Source: Chlorocebus sabaeus (taxonomy: Eukaryota > Chordata > Mammalia > Primates > Cercopithecidae). Taken from it: a DNA stretch of 64,000 nt. The notes under the pieces were generated by a model. That model ran no database searches, was not told the DNA's origin, and saw nothing but the letters and a program-made list of their open reading frames with translations. Positions 22,941 through 35,069 of this stretch are shown in pieces. The DNA lies in assembly GCF_047675955.1 (NCBI RefSeq), contig NC_132926.1:18601826-18665825 (forward strand). Reading direction: 5' to 3'. How positions within the stretch are numbered: the stretch's first letter is position 1; the number at the start of each line of letters is the position of its first letter. The translations under genes and the position numbers were made by a program.

Positions 22941-23933
22941 ATCTACGATGATACAGAAGTAGTATTTACAGCAGCCAATCATGGTGAGACAAGAATATGC
23001 CAGGAATTTCAGGGCATTCTGCAGATAGGATAAAAGAATAGTTTGTAAAGACAAGCTTAAAAGAATGAAATAATATCTAAATACATTAATAGCATTTCAG
23101 AAGTTTTGCTAGAATTCTTCTTAGGAAATCATCATCTCTAAGAAAATGATAAAAAATAATTCAAATTTATATGGGCGATGTATGTGCATTTTATGCAGAG
23201 GAAGTAAAAATTATGCTTTATTCTATTAAGAATAAAAAGACTTGCCATAAATTTAGTCTGGGTTCATTTCTTTATGCTTAATAAAGCCTGCACACAGCAT
23301 CTGAAGAGAAAGTACATAGAAAATGTACCCATTAAAATATTTACCCTTCCAAGTAACCTAAAGTGGTAAGAAATATAGGCTTAATTATCTTCTCAGATTC
23401 TCAGCTACCACCTGAATTTGTAGTCCTACTGTACTTGAAAAATAGAGAACAAGTTTAATACTACATTTAAATCTACTGCTTTAAAAATACTTTCTTTGAG
23501 CTGCAAACTATAATCATGTATTCTATACCACCATGAGTTTTACTACATTAATATGATATAAATTATGCTTTAAAGATATATTCATGATTTATAATAATTG
23601 CAACTCTCAGAAACTAATAGCCAGAAGCACTTGACTTTTACCTTCAAATATTCTCACTCAAATCCAGTTAAAATACTGTTTGAATCAGCATAAGAGCTTC
23701 TATAGTGGGATTTTAGAAACAATCATCATTTTTTAAAGAACTCTGCTATTATGTTAATACTTAATAGCTTGATGTGTTACTCTTCCCAGGTAACATATTT
23801 TTATTTTTATAAAAGTCTATTAAGAATATGCTTTAATAGAATTCTACTGGTGGCATTTTCAAGGGCACAAAGCTAGAAAGTATATATGTATATGGGTGGG
23901 TGGAAGGGCGGGTAAATTTTTAGAATTTCTCAC
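22941..23933. other. Unique AT-rich sequence
   Basis: No repeat family, RNA or coding signal recognised over about 1 kb. Confidence 0.45.
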
Positions 23934-24420
23934 CATATTAGTTTGCTGAGGACACTATAACAAAGTACCAAAAATGGTCTGGCTTAAAACAACAGAAATT
24001 TATTCTTTCACAGTTATGAAGCCTAGAAGCCTGAAAACAAGGTGTCAACAGGGTTGGTTCCTTCTGGAGACTTTGAGGAAAAATCTGTCCCATGCCGCTA
24101 TCCTAGTTTCTAGTGGTTGCTGGCAATCCTTGACATTACCTGGCTGTGGCAACATTTAACTCCAATATCTGCCTCTGTCTCCATATGGCCTTCTTCTCTG
24201 TGTTGCTAGCTCTTCTTTGCTAGTTGGTCTCTCTGTTTCTTCTATTAAAAGGACACAAGACACGAATTTAGGGCCCACCTAAATTCAGGGATGATTTCAT
24301 CTCTAGATCCTTAATTAAATCTATCCACAAATACCCTATTTCCAAATCCAAACACATTCTGAGGTTCTGGCTGGACATAAATTTGGAAGAGAGACATTTC
24401 AGCTCACTACGCTCACCACA
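23934..24420 (-). mobile_element. ERVL/MaLR-type solo LTR (MLT-like), minus strand
   Basis: Reads in reverse as an old mammalian LTR: 'attagtttgctgagg', 'ataacaaagtaccaaaaatg', 'aacaacagaaatttattct', 'agggcccacctaaattca', 'cctatttccaaatc' and 'cattctgaggttctgg'. About 490 bases, with no internal retroviral sequence next to it, so a solo LTR or LTR remnant. The exact subfamily is uncertain. Confidence 0.7.
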
Positions 24421-24729
24421 TCTTATTTGTGGTCAACTATTTTGTTTAAATAAAGGTATGACTCTGTCTGTGTATCCCTCTCTCATTTTCCTTATGGCAC
24501 CACGCCTAACATTGAATGTGGATCACCCTTCCCAAGGACCCATGATGTCATCTATAAAATAGCATCACCACCAACAGATGTCAATGAAACAACTCAAACA
24601 GACTTAGAATAAAGTAGCAAATATACCAGTTTGGGGCTTCTTAAAAAAACAAGTTGGGTATATTAGGTAAGCGATTTAACTTTTCAATGTCTGTGTTATC
24701 AGGAAGATTAAATGATATAATGTACTTGG
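24421..24729. other. Unique sequence, no feature recognised
   Basis: Short unique stretch between the LTR and a MIR, without any recognisable gene or repeat. Confidence 0.4.
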
Positions 24730-24910
24730 AGTTTGATCCTAGCTCTTCCACTGAATATCTATTTGACCTTAGACAAGTTACCCGGTTTCCTTTATCTCAT
24801 ATTCTTGATGGGTAAAATCAGAATAATACAGATTTTAATGGTAAGACAAAAATATTGCATATGAATATGCCTACCACTGTGGATCTGAAGGTTAGCCAGA
24901 TAATAAATGT
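24730..24910 (+). mobile_element. MIR SINE
   Basis: Sense MIR core: 'gatcctagctcttccactga', 'tttgaccttagacaagttac', 'tttcctttatctcata' and 'gggtaaaatcagaataatac'. Ancient and diverged. Confidence 0.75.
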
Positions 24911-26654
24911 TATTTAGCCAGCACAATGGAGTTTATTTATTATTTGAATTTAAATTACTTTAGGCAGAGCAGACATTCTCTTCAATTTGCCATAGGTTCC
25001 ACTCTCCATTTGAATGAAACTGAGTTTATCTGTACTGAAAGGCCTTTGAGTTTATGTCTACAATGTTAATACATAGCAAGAATTCAGTAAAGGAGTAACA
25101 TCAAAGGCTACCTGTCCCATTACTAACTGTCCTGTTCAGAAAAAAGGAATTCACCACCTATAGTGAAAGCTCACTCCATACTTTAAGATAACCCCATTTT
25201 CTGGTAAATTCTTCCTTGCGTTCCTGTAACTTTTATTCATTGACCTTTGTGTCTATCTCTGAGACAATATTAACGAAATCAAATCCTGCCTTTATTTACA
25301 TAAACACATCTGTTGTGACTCCTCAGTACATGAGATTTGTATGACAGCATTCAAAGCCATGATTGTAAATTACAATTAGGATACATCATGAAGTCATTCA
25401 TCTCAATGTTGTCAAATATTGCCCAAGGAATTTTCCATTTCATTAGATAATTATATTCCAAGCTAATAAGTAATCAGCCCTCCTTTACTTTTTTGACTTT
25501 GTAGAATATGATGGGAAAACTCCAATTAGTCACTCCCAATGTTTATAGGAAAAAAGGACAGAAATATACCCTTGTATGAATTTAACAAGAGCTTTCCTTT
25601 ATTCAATTTTCTTGGGGACAAGGATCATAGAATCAGAAAAATGGACAATTTTCTTTCATACAACAATAATTTTTAAACCACTCTTAACTTTCAGATTTAG
25701 CAATAAGATGTAGTAAGCGTTTTCCCCAAATCCCAGGCTACCTGTCCAGTTTCTGGATTTTTAAAGTTCGGGATACAGTGAAAATGCTAACATGAAGCTA
25801 CTGATCAATGTTCAGATGTCAGCAGTCTGGAGAATTTGACAGACACTCTGGACAGCCCTAGTAATACTGGTATTCCTGATATTTAGAATGTATAAGAAAT
25901 ACCATTCACCTTGGACGTGACTTCTCATACTAAGGCTGTAATTACCAAGTGATCCGATGTCAATATAGTCAGTCTTCTGAAATGGCTATAGGAATTCTGC
26001 GGGGTCTAGAATGCTGAGATACTAATCTTGCTGATGGCAAAATAAACTACTGTCACAAAGCCCTTGATATTTAGCCTTATAGAAACTAATTCCCTTGAGA
26101 GATATGGCAATCCAAAGTGCCCTATACAGTAACTACTGGTGATGCCAAAGACAAGAATGCCATAGCTAGTAATTTTCAAAGTATTCTATGTTTACATTTC
26201 TATCCGTTTCCCTCACATGCTAACTTCACCCAATCCTCTGATTAAGAAAATAGTTGCATTTAAAATTTTCTAATGCAAAAGTCTATGAAGTCAGTTGAGT
26301 GATCCTAATTTATCAACTACAAATTTAGAAAAAATGACTATGGTATGCCAAAGAGGTTTTTAAAATAACGTTTTCAAAGACCTACACAAAAACTAAATGT
26401 ACACTGTAGACAAACACAGCAAAGCAATAAAAGAAAAAGATAAAAATCACTAGTAATGAATCCTAACCACCAGAGATAACAGGTGGTTAAAATCTGGATT
26501 TTCCATAGACTTTTTCAGACACCTGAAGACTTACAATAATGGAAAGTAAGATGATTATCAACTCTATATGCCATGGCTACAGTTTCTACTTAGGTGATGA
26601 CCTTTTCTACTACCATTTTATCCAGCTGTACAATCTATGATGTCAGCCTACAGA
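24911..26654. other. Long unique AT-rich stretch
   Basis: About 1.7 kb in which I recognise no interspersed repeat, RNA gene or exon. Its repeat-poor character amid a repeat-dense window could reflect conserved regulatory sequence or simply chance. Confidence 0.4.
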
Positions 26655-26659
26655 ATTTC

Positions 26660-26795
26660 TCCTATATTCTATATATACACTGATGGACTCTCAAAACTTT
26701 ATCCTATATATACATCTACTCTCAAAACTTTATCCTACATATACACTACTTTTTCCTACGCATACACTGATCTACTCTCAAAAACTTTCTGCCGC
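26660..26795 (+). repeat. Degenerate minisatellite, units of about 20-40 bases
   Basis: About four units built on a 'tatatatacactgat-ctactctcaaaactttatcc' theme. Unit 1 is at about 26660-26702 and unit 2 at 26703-26733. Unit 3, about 26734-26756, is shortened, and unit 4, about 26757-26795, reads 'acgcatacactgatctactc' and 'tcaaaaactttc'. The changing unit length indicates repeated slippage or unequal exchange with internal deletion. Confidence 0.8.
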
Positions 26796-27608
26796 TGTTA
26801 CCATGTAATTCCTGCTATCTGAATATTTAAAATAAGTAGAAAAATTAGCCTAAATGACAATCATCACATTGTATTGTATGCAATAACTAAAACCATATTA
26901 CTCAAGCTTTAAATTAAGAAGTCTAGTTCAGTAAAATGAATTTGGTACAACCTAATATTTGATACTTGATACATTTATTTAGTTTTTCAGAAGAAGAGAT
27001 CTTTATTTGGTAAATATAGGCAAATTAGGCAAATAGAACAAACATATTTCAGGGATTTTTAAAACATTAATAAATGCATAGTCATAGTAATATTTATTAA
27101 GGAAACCGAAAGATACATTTAAATAAAATTATTTCTCATTTCCAATATGCTGATAAACTGTGAAAGTATCAAAAAGTCAAAGTAAAAAAATAAAACAAAT
27201 TGACTTTTTAAGCCATGGTAATTGTACTTAGTTACTAGAGGCATTTTTTAAAAGGTATGTATCTTATAGTTTAAAACTTTCAGTCCAGAATTCAGAGGGA
27301 AGATGAATTAATCCTAACAATGGCATTAAATAGTATTTAATAAATACCAACATTGGAAATGAGAAAGTAGGATGATCAAGAGAGTGGGTCTCATCACTGA
27401 GGTAGCCAGCTAGGATGGGACAACACAGATTAAGGGTGCGAGTTGAAGCATCTCCTGTAATGAGCACAGCCTGTGAACATGAAGAACAGTTAACATTTTA
27501 CTCGTTTTCTACATTCCAGTTTCCTTCAGGCAGCCTTTTATGTGAGTTTTATGGGAATAAAGACAGAGGCTACTAAACCTTTATGTAGCAAATAATACCA
27601 GAAAGATT
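26796..27608. other. Unique AT-rich sequence
   Basis: No repeat is recognised. On the minus strand at 27264-27467 there is a 67-codon frame. A plausible acceptor ('ttcttcatgttcacag') sits at about 27464-27479, within the frame's 5' part. I do not consider it a supported exon. Confidence 0.35.
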
Positions 27609-27922
27609 GGGCCAGGCATGGTGGCTCACACCTATACTCCCAGCACTTTGGGAGGCCAAGGCAGGACAATCACCTGAGGTCAGGAGTTCCAGACCAGCCT
27701 GGCCAACATGGCGAAACTCCTTCTCTACTAAAAATATAAAATCCGCTGGGCGTGGTGGCGCACACCTGTAATCCCAGCTACTCGGGAGGCCAAGGCAAGA
27801 GAATCCCTTGAGTCCGGGGGACAGAGGTTGCAGTGAGCCCAGATCACACCACTGCACTCCAGCCTGGGCAACAGAGCGAGATTCTGTCTCAAAAAAATAA
27901 AAAAAGAAAGAGAGAGAGAGAG
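27609..27922 (+). mobile_element. Alu SINE
   Basis: Full-length Alu from 'ggccaggcatggtggctcac' to 'gcgagattctgtctc', with an A-tail that grades into a short (AG)n run ending at 27922. The 'cacctgaggtcaggagttcc' box fits AluS. Confidence 0.95.
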
Positions 27923-28164
27923 AATGGTGGCTAAATAGAGGATACTTCTCATTACCAGGATAAATGATGGAGAGGCCCAGAGTAGCAACACTGAGCTAGA
28001 AGTGAAAAGTGATCACCAGGAAAATTGAAAAAAAAAAAGGTAGAATTCCAGTAAAGCAGGAGGATTATACTAGTAGTAGACTAGAAAGGTACCAAGCACA
28101 AGTCTGGGCTAATACATAGAGCTTATACAAAGTAGCCATACATTTTGGTATCAGGGAAAATGTA

Positions 28165-28795
28165 AAGACTATGTGTTTCTATATTAGCGTTATACTGCTA
28201 TGTACAAATAACCATCAACTTAGTAGTTTCAAACAAGATCCATTAGTCATATTACAGTCTGTAGGTCAGCTGAGAATCCAGCAGAGGGTCTCATTAGACC
28301 AAAATGAAGGTGTCAGCTCGACTGAGCTCTTATGTGGAGGCTTTGGGGAAGACTCACTTCCAAGCATATTCAGGGTATTGGAAGAATCCACTTCATTGTG
28401 GCTTTAGGTCTATGGACCCTATTTACTTGCTATATGTCAACTGGGAGCTTCTTGCTGTTATTATAGGCCACCCAGCATTCCTTCTTAAGTAGCCCCCTAC
28501 TTTTTTTTAAAGATGAGTTTAAATGATACAACAAATCCTTCCTACACCTGGAATCTCTCACACCTGGAACAAAGGGTTCATGGGATTACTTAAGTCCATT
28601 TAAATAATCTAGCATAATCTCCCCATCTTTAAGTCAATTGACTGGTGATTTCAATTACATTAGCAAAAATGCTTTTGAAATGTAATGTAAGATATTCACA
28701 GGCTTAATAACCTACCATATTTAGTCCTGGGAATTAGGGTGACAAACGTTGCAAGGTCATTTTTAAACTTCTGCCTTACACAGCCTCCACAGTAA
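28165..28795 (-). mobile_element. ERVL/MaLR-type LTR, minus strand
   Basis: Reads in reverse as the same broad class of LTR found in sense at 43.87 kb: 'aaccatcaacttagtagttt', 'gtaggtcagctgagaatc', 'ccacccagcattccttc', 'aatctccccatctttaagtc' and 'aagatattcacaggct'. Strongly diverged; subfamily and exact ends are uncertain. Confidence 0.5.
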
Positions 28796-29344
28796 CAGGG
28801 ACTAGATTTGCCCTGCTGCCTAAATTAGCCATATTAATGGACAAAATATGAAACAATGATTTTCAAGGCACTGGACATCTGAAAACAAAGAACAATAATC
28901 TCTGAGAGAGAAAAAAAAATGAGTCCTACAACTTTCCCAATGTACAGCCTTGAAAGAATTTCCAGGCCACTGCTTGGAGAGGCCCCACTCATATCCTACT
29001 CTTTAAGATAAGAAGATGAAGCTGAGCTTCCAGGGAAACCAGAAAAGTAGAGCTCGAATGATACAGTACCAAGGAAGAGAAAGCAGCACGAAGTGCAAAC
29101 TCCAAAGATAATGCAGATGGTTCTTCTCAAATACTCAACAGAGTGCTGATCATCACACGCACGTGAGGAAACTAAGGCCAAGGAAAAAGAACAATATAAA
29201 AGGCAAAAGGTCTTCAGTAATCATGTAGGACCAGGATGATGCATACTCTCAGCAGCTTGACTTAAAAACATCATAATTATGGGATACCAGACAGAGTGAT
29301 CAGAAATACTTTGCCTGAGTAGTGGGGAGTAATGAGTCTTAGAT
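28796..29344. other. Unique sequence, no feature recognised
   Basis: Contains no repeat family I can identify and no supported exon. Confidence 0.4.
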
Positions 29345-31625
29345 TAACATTGCCTCGCTCTCAATAATATCTTTAAACAAAGACACAAAAGGATCAACCT
29401 GTTTTTGAATAATTTAATTACATCCCAGAAAGAAAACTTAATAACATCTGTAGGAATACAAAAATATCCAGAACCTAGTAAGATAAAATTCATAATGTCT
29501 GCCACTTTATTAAAAATTACCAGATATACAAGAAAGCAGAAAAGTATCACCCATAATCAGAAACTAAACCAAAATTGACACGGATGTTAGAATACAAGCA
29601 AGGATATTTATAATTGTTATAACTTAAGAGCAGATAAGATATTACAGAAGAAAATATTACTGAAATTGAACACATACCATTAGAATCTATCTAAAAGGAA
29701 ACATAGGGAAAAAAAAGAATAGTAATATAAGAACAGAGTATCAGTGAGTCATGAAATAACTTTAAGCATAAATGTAACTGGAGTCCCCGAAATGGGGAGG
29801 AAAAAAATATTTGAAGCAATAATAAACAAAAATATGCTAAAAATATGCCTGTTATCCTAGCACTTTGGTAGGCCAAGATAGGTGGATTGCTTGAGCCCAG
29901 GAATCCAACACCGGCCTGGGCAACATGGAGAAATCCGTCTCTACAAAAATACAAAAAATTAGGCAGGTGTGGTGGGGCATGCCTGTAGTCCCAGCTACTC
30001 AGAAGACTGAGGTGGGAGGATCACCTGAGCCTGGGGAGGTCAAGGCCACAGTGAGCCATGATCATGCCACTGTACTCCAGCCTGGGTGACAGTGAGATCC
30101 CATCTCAAAAAACAAAACAAAACAAAACAAAAACAACAACAACAAAAAACTATAATCCCACAGATCCAAGAAGCTCAATAAACACCAAGTTCAAGAAATA
30201 TTTTTAAAATTGCATTAGGGAACATCATAATAAATATTTTTTAAATCAATGAGAGAGAGAAAATCAGAATAGCAATTAGAGAAAAAAGACATTTTATGGA
30301 TAAGAATAACAGCAGATTGCTCATCAGAAACAACATAAGCAAGAAAACAGTGAAGTAACACCTTTAAATACTGAAGTAAGGAAAACACTAAAACTCTTTA
30401 CCTAGAATTCTATACCCAGCAAAAATACCTTTCAAAAACAGTATTAAAATAAAGGTTTTCTCAGACATACAGGAGTTGAAAGAATTCATCATCAGTAAAT
30501 TTTAACTAGGAGAAATGTTGAAAAAAAATTATTCAGGTAGAAATATTGGTAAGTGCTACCAGATAAAAATATAGATCTATAGAAATAAATCTAAAATACC
30601 ATAAATTTTCTTATTACTTAAATCCACATAAAAGATAATTGATTGATTAAACAAAAATAATAATTATCAATGTAATGTGGGATCCACAGCATACTTAACA
30701 ACAATATACAAAGGCCAAGAGTAAGAAAATGAAAATACACTATTGTAAATTTCCTAGGTTTCTATACAATATGTGAAATAACACACTATCACTTGAAGGT
30801 AGACTGTGATAAATTAAAAATGTATGCCATAAATCCTAAAGCAATCTTTAAAATAACAGAGAAAATGAAACCATGAAAATGTGAAAAGACAATCCACACA
30901 ATGGGAGAAAATATTTGACTATTACGGATCCAATAAGGGACTTGCATTGGAATATATAAGGAATTCTTATATTGCAACAATAAAAAGACTAAAACCCAAT
31001 GTAAAAATGGGCAAACAATTTGAATAGTCATTGTTTAAAAAGGATACACAAATGGCCAATATGTACATACAAAGATGCTCGACACCATTAGCCACTAGGG
31101 AAATGCAAATCAAAACTACAGTGAGATAACACTTCACACCTATTTAAAAAGATAATAAATAAGAAGTGTTGGTGAATTGGAACCAATATACATCACTTGT
31201 GGGAATGTAAAATGATGTGGCCACCAGAGAAAACTTTGTTTTCCAAAAAGTAAGGCAGAGTTAAAACACAACCCAGCAACTCCACTCTTACGTAAATAAT
31301 CAAAAGAAATAAAAACATATGTCCACACAAAACCTTGTACATAAATGTCCATAAGCAGCATTACTCATAATAGTAAAAAATGAAAATAATCCAAATATTC
31401 ATCAAATGATGAATAGATAAATAAAACATAGCAGATCCATACAATGAAATATTTTTCAACCATAAAAATGAATAAAGCATTTATATATGCTACAACATGT
31501 AAACAGTATTCTAAGTAAAATGAGCCAGTCACAAAATATCAAATATTTTATTATTCCATCTATATGAAATAACCAGAACAGGCAAGTCTACAAAGACAGA
31601 AACTAGATCAATGATTGTTTAAGGC
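29345..31625 (+). mobile_element. L1M LINE with deleted central ORF2
   Basis: 29345-29843 resembles the 5' untranslated/ORF1 start of an old L1 ('aaaattcataatgtctgcc'), and 29780-30420 the ORF1 body ('gtaactggagtccccgaaat', 'agaattctatacccagc'). 30430-30880 is the inter-ORF spacer ('cacttgaaggtagactgtga'). At about 30880 the match jumps straight to the C-terminal part of ORF2 ('atgggagaaaatatttgact', 'aaaaatgggcaaacaatt') and on to the 3' untranslated region. Most of ORF2, endonuclease and reverse transcriptase included, is absent. An Alu is inserted at 29844-30149. Confidence 0.75.
29844..30149 (+). mobile_element. Alu SINE (AluJ-type), 5'-truncated
   Basis: Starts inside the left arm ('atgcctgttatcctagc'). 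The boxes 'ggtggattgcttgagcccag' and 'cctgagcctggggaggtcaa' are AluJ-like, making it the oldest-looking Alu here. Its tail is (AAAAC)n and (AAC)n. Confidence 0.92.
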
Positions 31626-31639
31626 ATCAAAATCGTGAA

Positions 31640-32855
31640 GGTAATTCTGTGGAGAAAGGTTCCTCCTTTTCACAAACAGTGCTAAAACATCCATGCCAAA
31701 AAATGAATTTTAAATCACATTTTACACCATATATGAAATCCGTACCAAATGGAAATAAGCCTAAACACAATACCTGAAACCACAAAACTTCTAAAAGAAA
31801 AACAAGAAAATCTTTGTAACTTTAAGGGAGGCAAAGTTTTTTTTTGATATAATATATAAAATGTAAGGCACAAAATTTTTAAAATAAATTAGACATCATT
31901 ATATTTAATTGTCTTTCTTTTCAAAGATTAAAAAAATAAGGCAAATGACAAACTCAGAGGAAACAGTAACAAAACATATCACATAAAGAACTTGTAGTCA
32001 GAGTATAACTCTTATAACTAAATAAGAAGAAGAAAAATAAATTTAAAAACGGGCAATATATTTGAACAGAGAGTCACAAAAATATTTAATTGGCTGAAAA
32101 ACACATAAAAAGTTGCTCAACACTGTTAGTCATTGGGAAAACATTAATTAAAATCATAATGCAATGTAACTACATATACATTAGAACAGCCCAAATTTTA
32201 AGGGTGATAATACCAAGTGTAGGTAAGGATGTGTAACAACTGGGATTTTCATACACTGTGACTGGAAATGTAAAATGGCACAACAACTTTGAAAAACGGC
32301 TTTCTAACATCTTATTACACAACCTAGTCCTTCTAGTCCTAGATATTTATCTACAATAGACTAAAGTATAGGTACATGCATTTGTAATAGCCCCAAACTG
32401 GAAACAATACAAATGCCCGGCAAATAGTAAATGGAAAAACTGTTGTATACACACACAATAGAATACTGCTCAGCAATGAAAAGGAGTGAACTAATGTTAA
32501 ATGCGATAGCGTGGATGAATGTCAAAATGATTATATTAAGTAAAAGAAGCCAGACAAGAAAGTATATAATTCCATTTACACGAATTTACAAAAATATACA
32601 AATCTATACTTACAGAAGAGATGAGTGATTGCCTTTGACAGGGGAGATAAGGAGGGGTATTGGGAAGAATTTTAAAAAATGAGGAAATGTTTTAGAATGA
32701 TGGAAAGTTTCATCATCTTGATTGTGCTGATCGTTTCACTGGCCCATACATACGTCAAAATATATCAAATTTTACACTGTAAATATGTGTAGTTTATTTT
32801 ATGAACAACTATACCTTCATAAACTGTTGTTTAAAAATTAAAACAAAAGCAAAGA
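31640..32855 (+). mobile_element. L1M LINE, ORF2 C-terminal part and 3' untranslated region
   Basis: Second old L1 in the same orientation. It starts again further upstream in ORF2 than the preceding element ended ('acaccatatatgaaatcc', 'ttctaaaagaaaaacaag', 'aatggaaaaactgttgtata', 'atagaatactgctcagcaat') and ends in an L1M 3' untranslated region ('tcaaattttacactgtaaat'). The repeated passage over the same ORF2 region shows it is a distinct insertion. An open frame of 65 codons at 32431-32628 is a piece of ORF2. Confidence 0.8.
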
Positions 32856-32901
32856 GAAATAAGTTTATATGGAAAGAGAATTAGAATAATTCTCACTTTT
32901 T

Positions 32902-34655
32902 ATCTAGGAATCCAGCTTATAAGGGATATAAAGGACCTCTTCAAGGAGAACTAAAAACCACCGCTCAGTGAAATAAAAGAAGGCACAAACAAATGGAAGA
33001 ACATACCATGCTCATGGATAGGAAGAATCAATATTGTGAAAATGGCCATACTGCCCAAGGTAAATTATAGATTCAATGCCATCCCCATTAAGCTACCAAT
33101 GACTTTCTTCAGAGAATTGGAAAAAATTGCTTTAAAGTTCATATGCAACCAAAAAAGACCCCGCATTGCCAAGATCATCCTAAGCCAAAAGAACAAAGCT
33201 GGAGGCATCATGCTACTTGACTTCAAACTATACTACAAGGCTACAGTAACCAAAACAGCATGGTACTGGTACCAAAACAGAGATATAGACCAATGGAACA
33301 GAACAGAGCCCTCAGAAATAATGCCACACATCTACAGCCATCTGATCTTTGACAAACCTGACAAAAACAAGAAATGGGGAAAGGATTCCCTATTTAATAA
33401 ATGGTGCTGGGAAAATTGGCTAGCCATAAGTAGAAAGCTGAAACTGGATCCTTTCCTTACTCCTTATATGAAAATTAATTCAAGATAGATTAGAGACTTA
33501 AATGTTAGACCTAAAAACCATAAAAACCCTAGAAGAAAACCTAGGTAATACCATTCAGGACATAGGCATTGGCAAGGACTTCATGTCTAAAACACCAAAA
33601 GTAATGGCAACAAAAGCCAAAATTGACAAATGGGATATAATTAAACTAAAGAGCTTCTGCACCACAAAAGGAACTACCATCAGAGTGAACAGGCAACCTA
33701 CAGAATGGGAGAACATTTTTGCAATCTACTTATCTGACAAAGGGCTAATATCCAGAACCTATAAAGAACTCAATCAAATTTACAAGAAAAAAAAAAAAAA
33801 CATCAAAAAGTGGGCAAAGGATATGAACAGACACTTCTCAAAAGAAGACATTCATACAGCCAACAGACACATGAAAAAATGCTCATCATCACTGGCCATC
33901 AGAGAAATGCAAATCAAAACCACAATGAGATACCATCTCACACCAGTTAGAATGGCAATCATTAAAAAATCAGGAAACAACAGGTGCTGGAGAGGATGTG
34001 GAGAAATAGGAACACTTTTACACTGTTGGTGGGACTGTAAACTAGTTCAACCATTGTGGAAAACAGTATGGCGATTCCTCAAGGATCTAGAACTAGAAAT
34101 ACCATTTGACCCAGCCATCCCATTACTGGGGATATACCCAAAGGATTATAAGTCATGCTGCTATAAAGACACATGCAAAAGTATGTTTACTGTGGCACTA
34201 TTCACAGTATCAACTATGTGATACTGTGGTTGACAGAATCAACCCAAATGTCCATCAGTGACAGACTGGATTAAGAAAATGTGGCACATACACACCATGG
34301 AATACTATGCAGTCATAAAAAAGGATGAGTTTGTGTCCTTTGTAGGGACATGGATGCAGCTGGAAACCATCATTCTCAGCAAACTATCGCAAGAACAGAA
34401 AACCAAATACCACATGTTCTTACTCACAGGTGGGGACTGAACAATGAGATCACTTGGACACAGGAAGGGGAGCATCACACACCGGGTCCTATTGTGGGGA
34501 GGAGGCAGGGGGGAGGGATTGCATTAGGAGATATATGCCTAAAGTAAATGACAAGTTAATGGGTGCAGCACACCAACATGGCACATGTATACATATGTAA
34601 CAAACCTGCACATTGTGCACATGTACCCTACAACTTAAAGTATAATAAAAAAAAA
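32902..34655 (+). mobile_element. 5'-truncated L1PA LINE with target-site duplication
   Basis: Young, primate-type L1 covering the last 1.75 kb: ORF2 C-terminal region, G-rich 3' untranslated region ('gaggaggcaggggggaggga', 'acatggcacatgtatacata') and A-tail. The 18-19-base flanking repeat beginning agaataattctcac (32883-32901) and agaataattctcat (34656-34673) differs at one base. ORF2 is open at 33036-33488 and, in another frame, at 33502-34221. A TGG-to-TAG change near 33487 and an extra A shortly after it (a frameshift) kill the protein. Confidence 0.96.
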
Positions 34656-34673
34656 AGAATAATTCTCATTTTT

Positions 34674-35051
34674 TGCTCAGATGCCAAGTGCACATTTATA
34701 CTTACTTTTAAAAATTACTCTATTTTAAAAATCTGCTTCTTCCAATTAGGGCTTCATATATTCAACTACATTAATAAAAGATGCACTTTCAAAAATATCA
34801 ACATCCGTTGACACAATCTTACAATTATTTTCTTATTGGCTTCTTATTATTAGCATATATTCATAAATTTAGCATATTCATATTAGCATATTCATAAATT
34901 TCATAGTAGTTTGTAGTTACAATTCCAATTTATGTTCTGCATTTTTAAGATTTATTGAGGATTTTGAATAAGGGCAATCTGAAGCATAAGCAACTAACAT
35001 ATTCTAATACTTATTATACTTTAAATAATATAAGTAATTCAATTCACATTT
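34674..35051. other. Unique AT-rich spacer between two L1s
   Basis: About 380 bases with no recognised feature, apart from a short local repetition of 'cataaatttagcatattca'-like words near 34850-34900. Confidence 0.45.
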
Positions 35052-35069
35052 AAAATTGGCATTCAGTAT

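Noticed and set aside
27264..27480. Minus-strand exon candidate with acceptor-like 'ttcttcatgttcacag'
   Set aside because: The frame is open but there is no donor, no recognisable protein and no polyadenylation context; weaker than the candidate at 18.3 kb.
33036..34221. 150- and 239-codon frames as possible genes
   Set aside because: They are adjacent pieces of L1PA ORF2, separated by a nonsense change and a one-base insertion; the element is 5'-truncated and dead.
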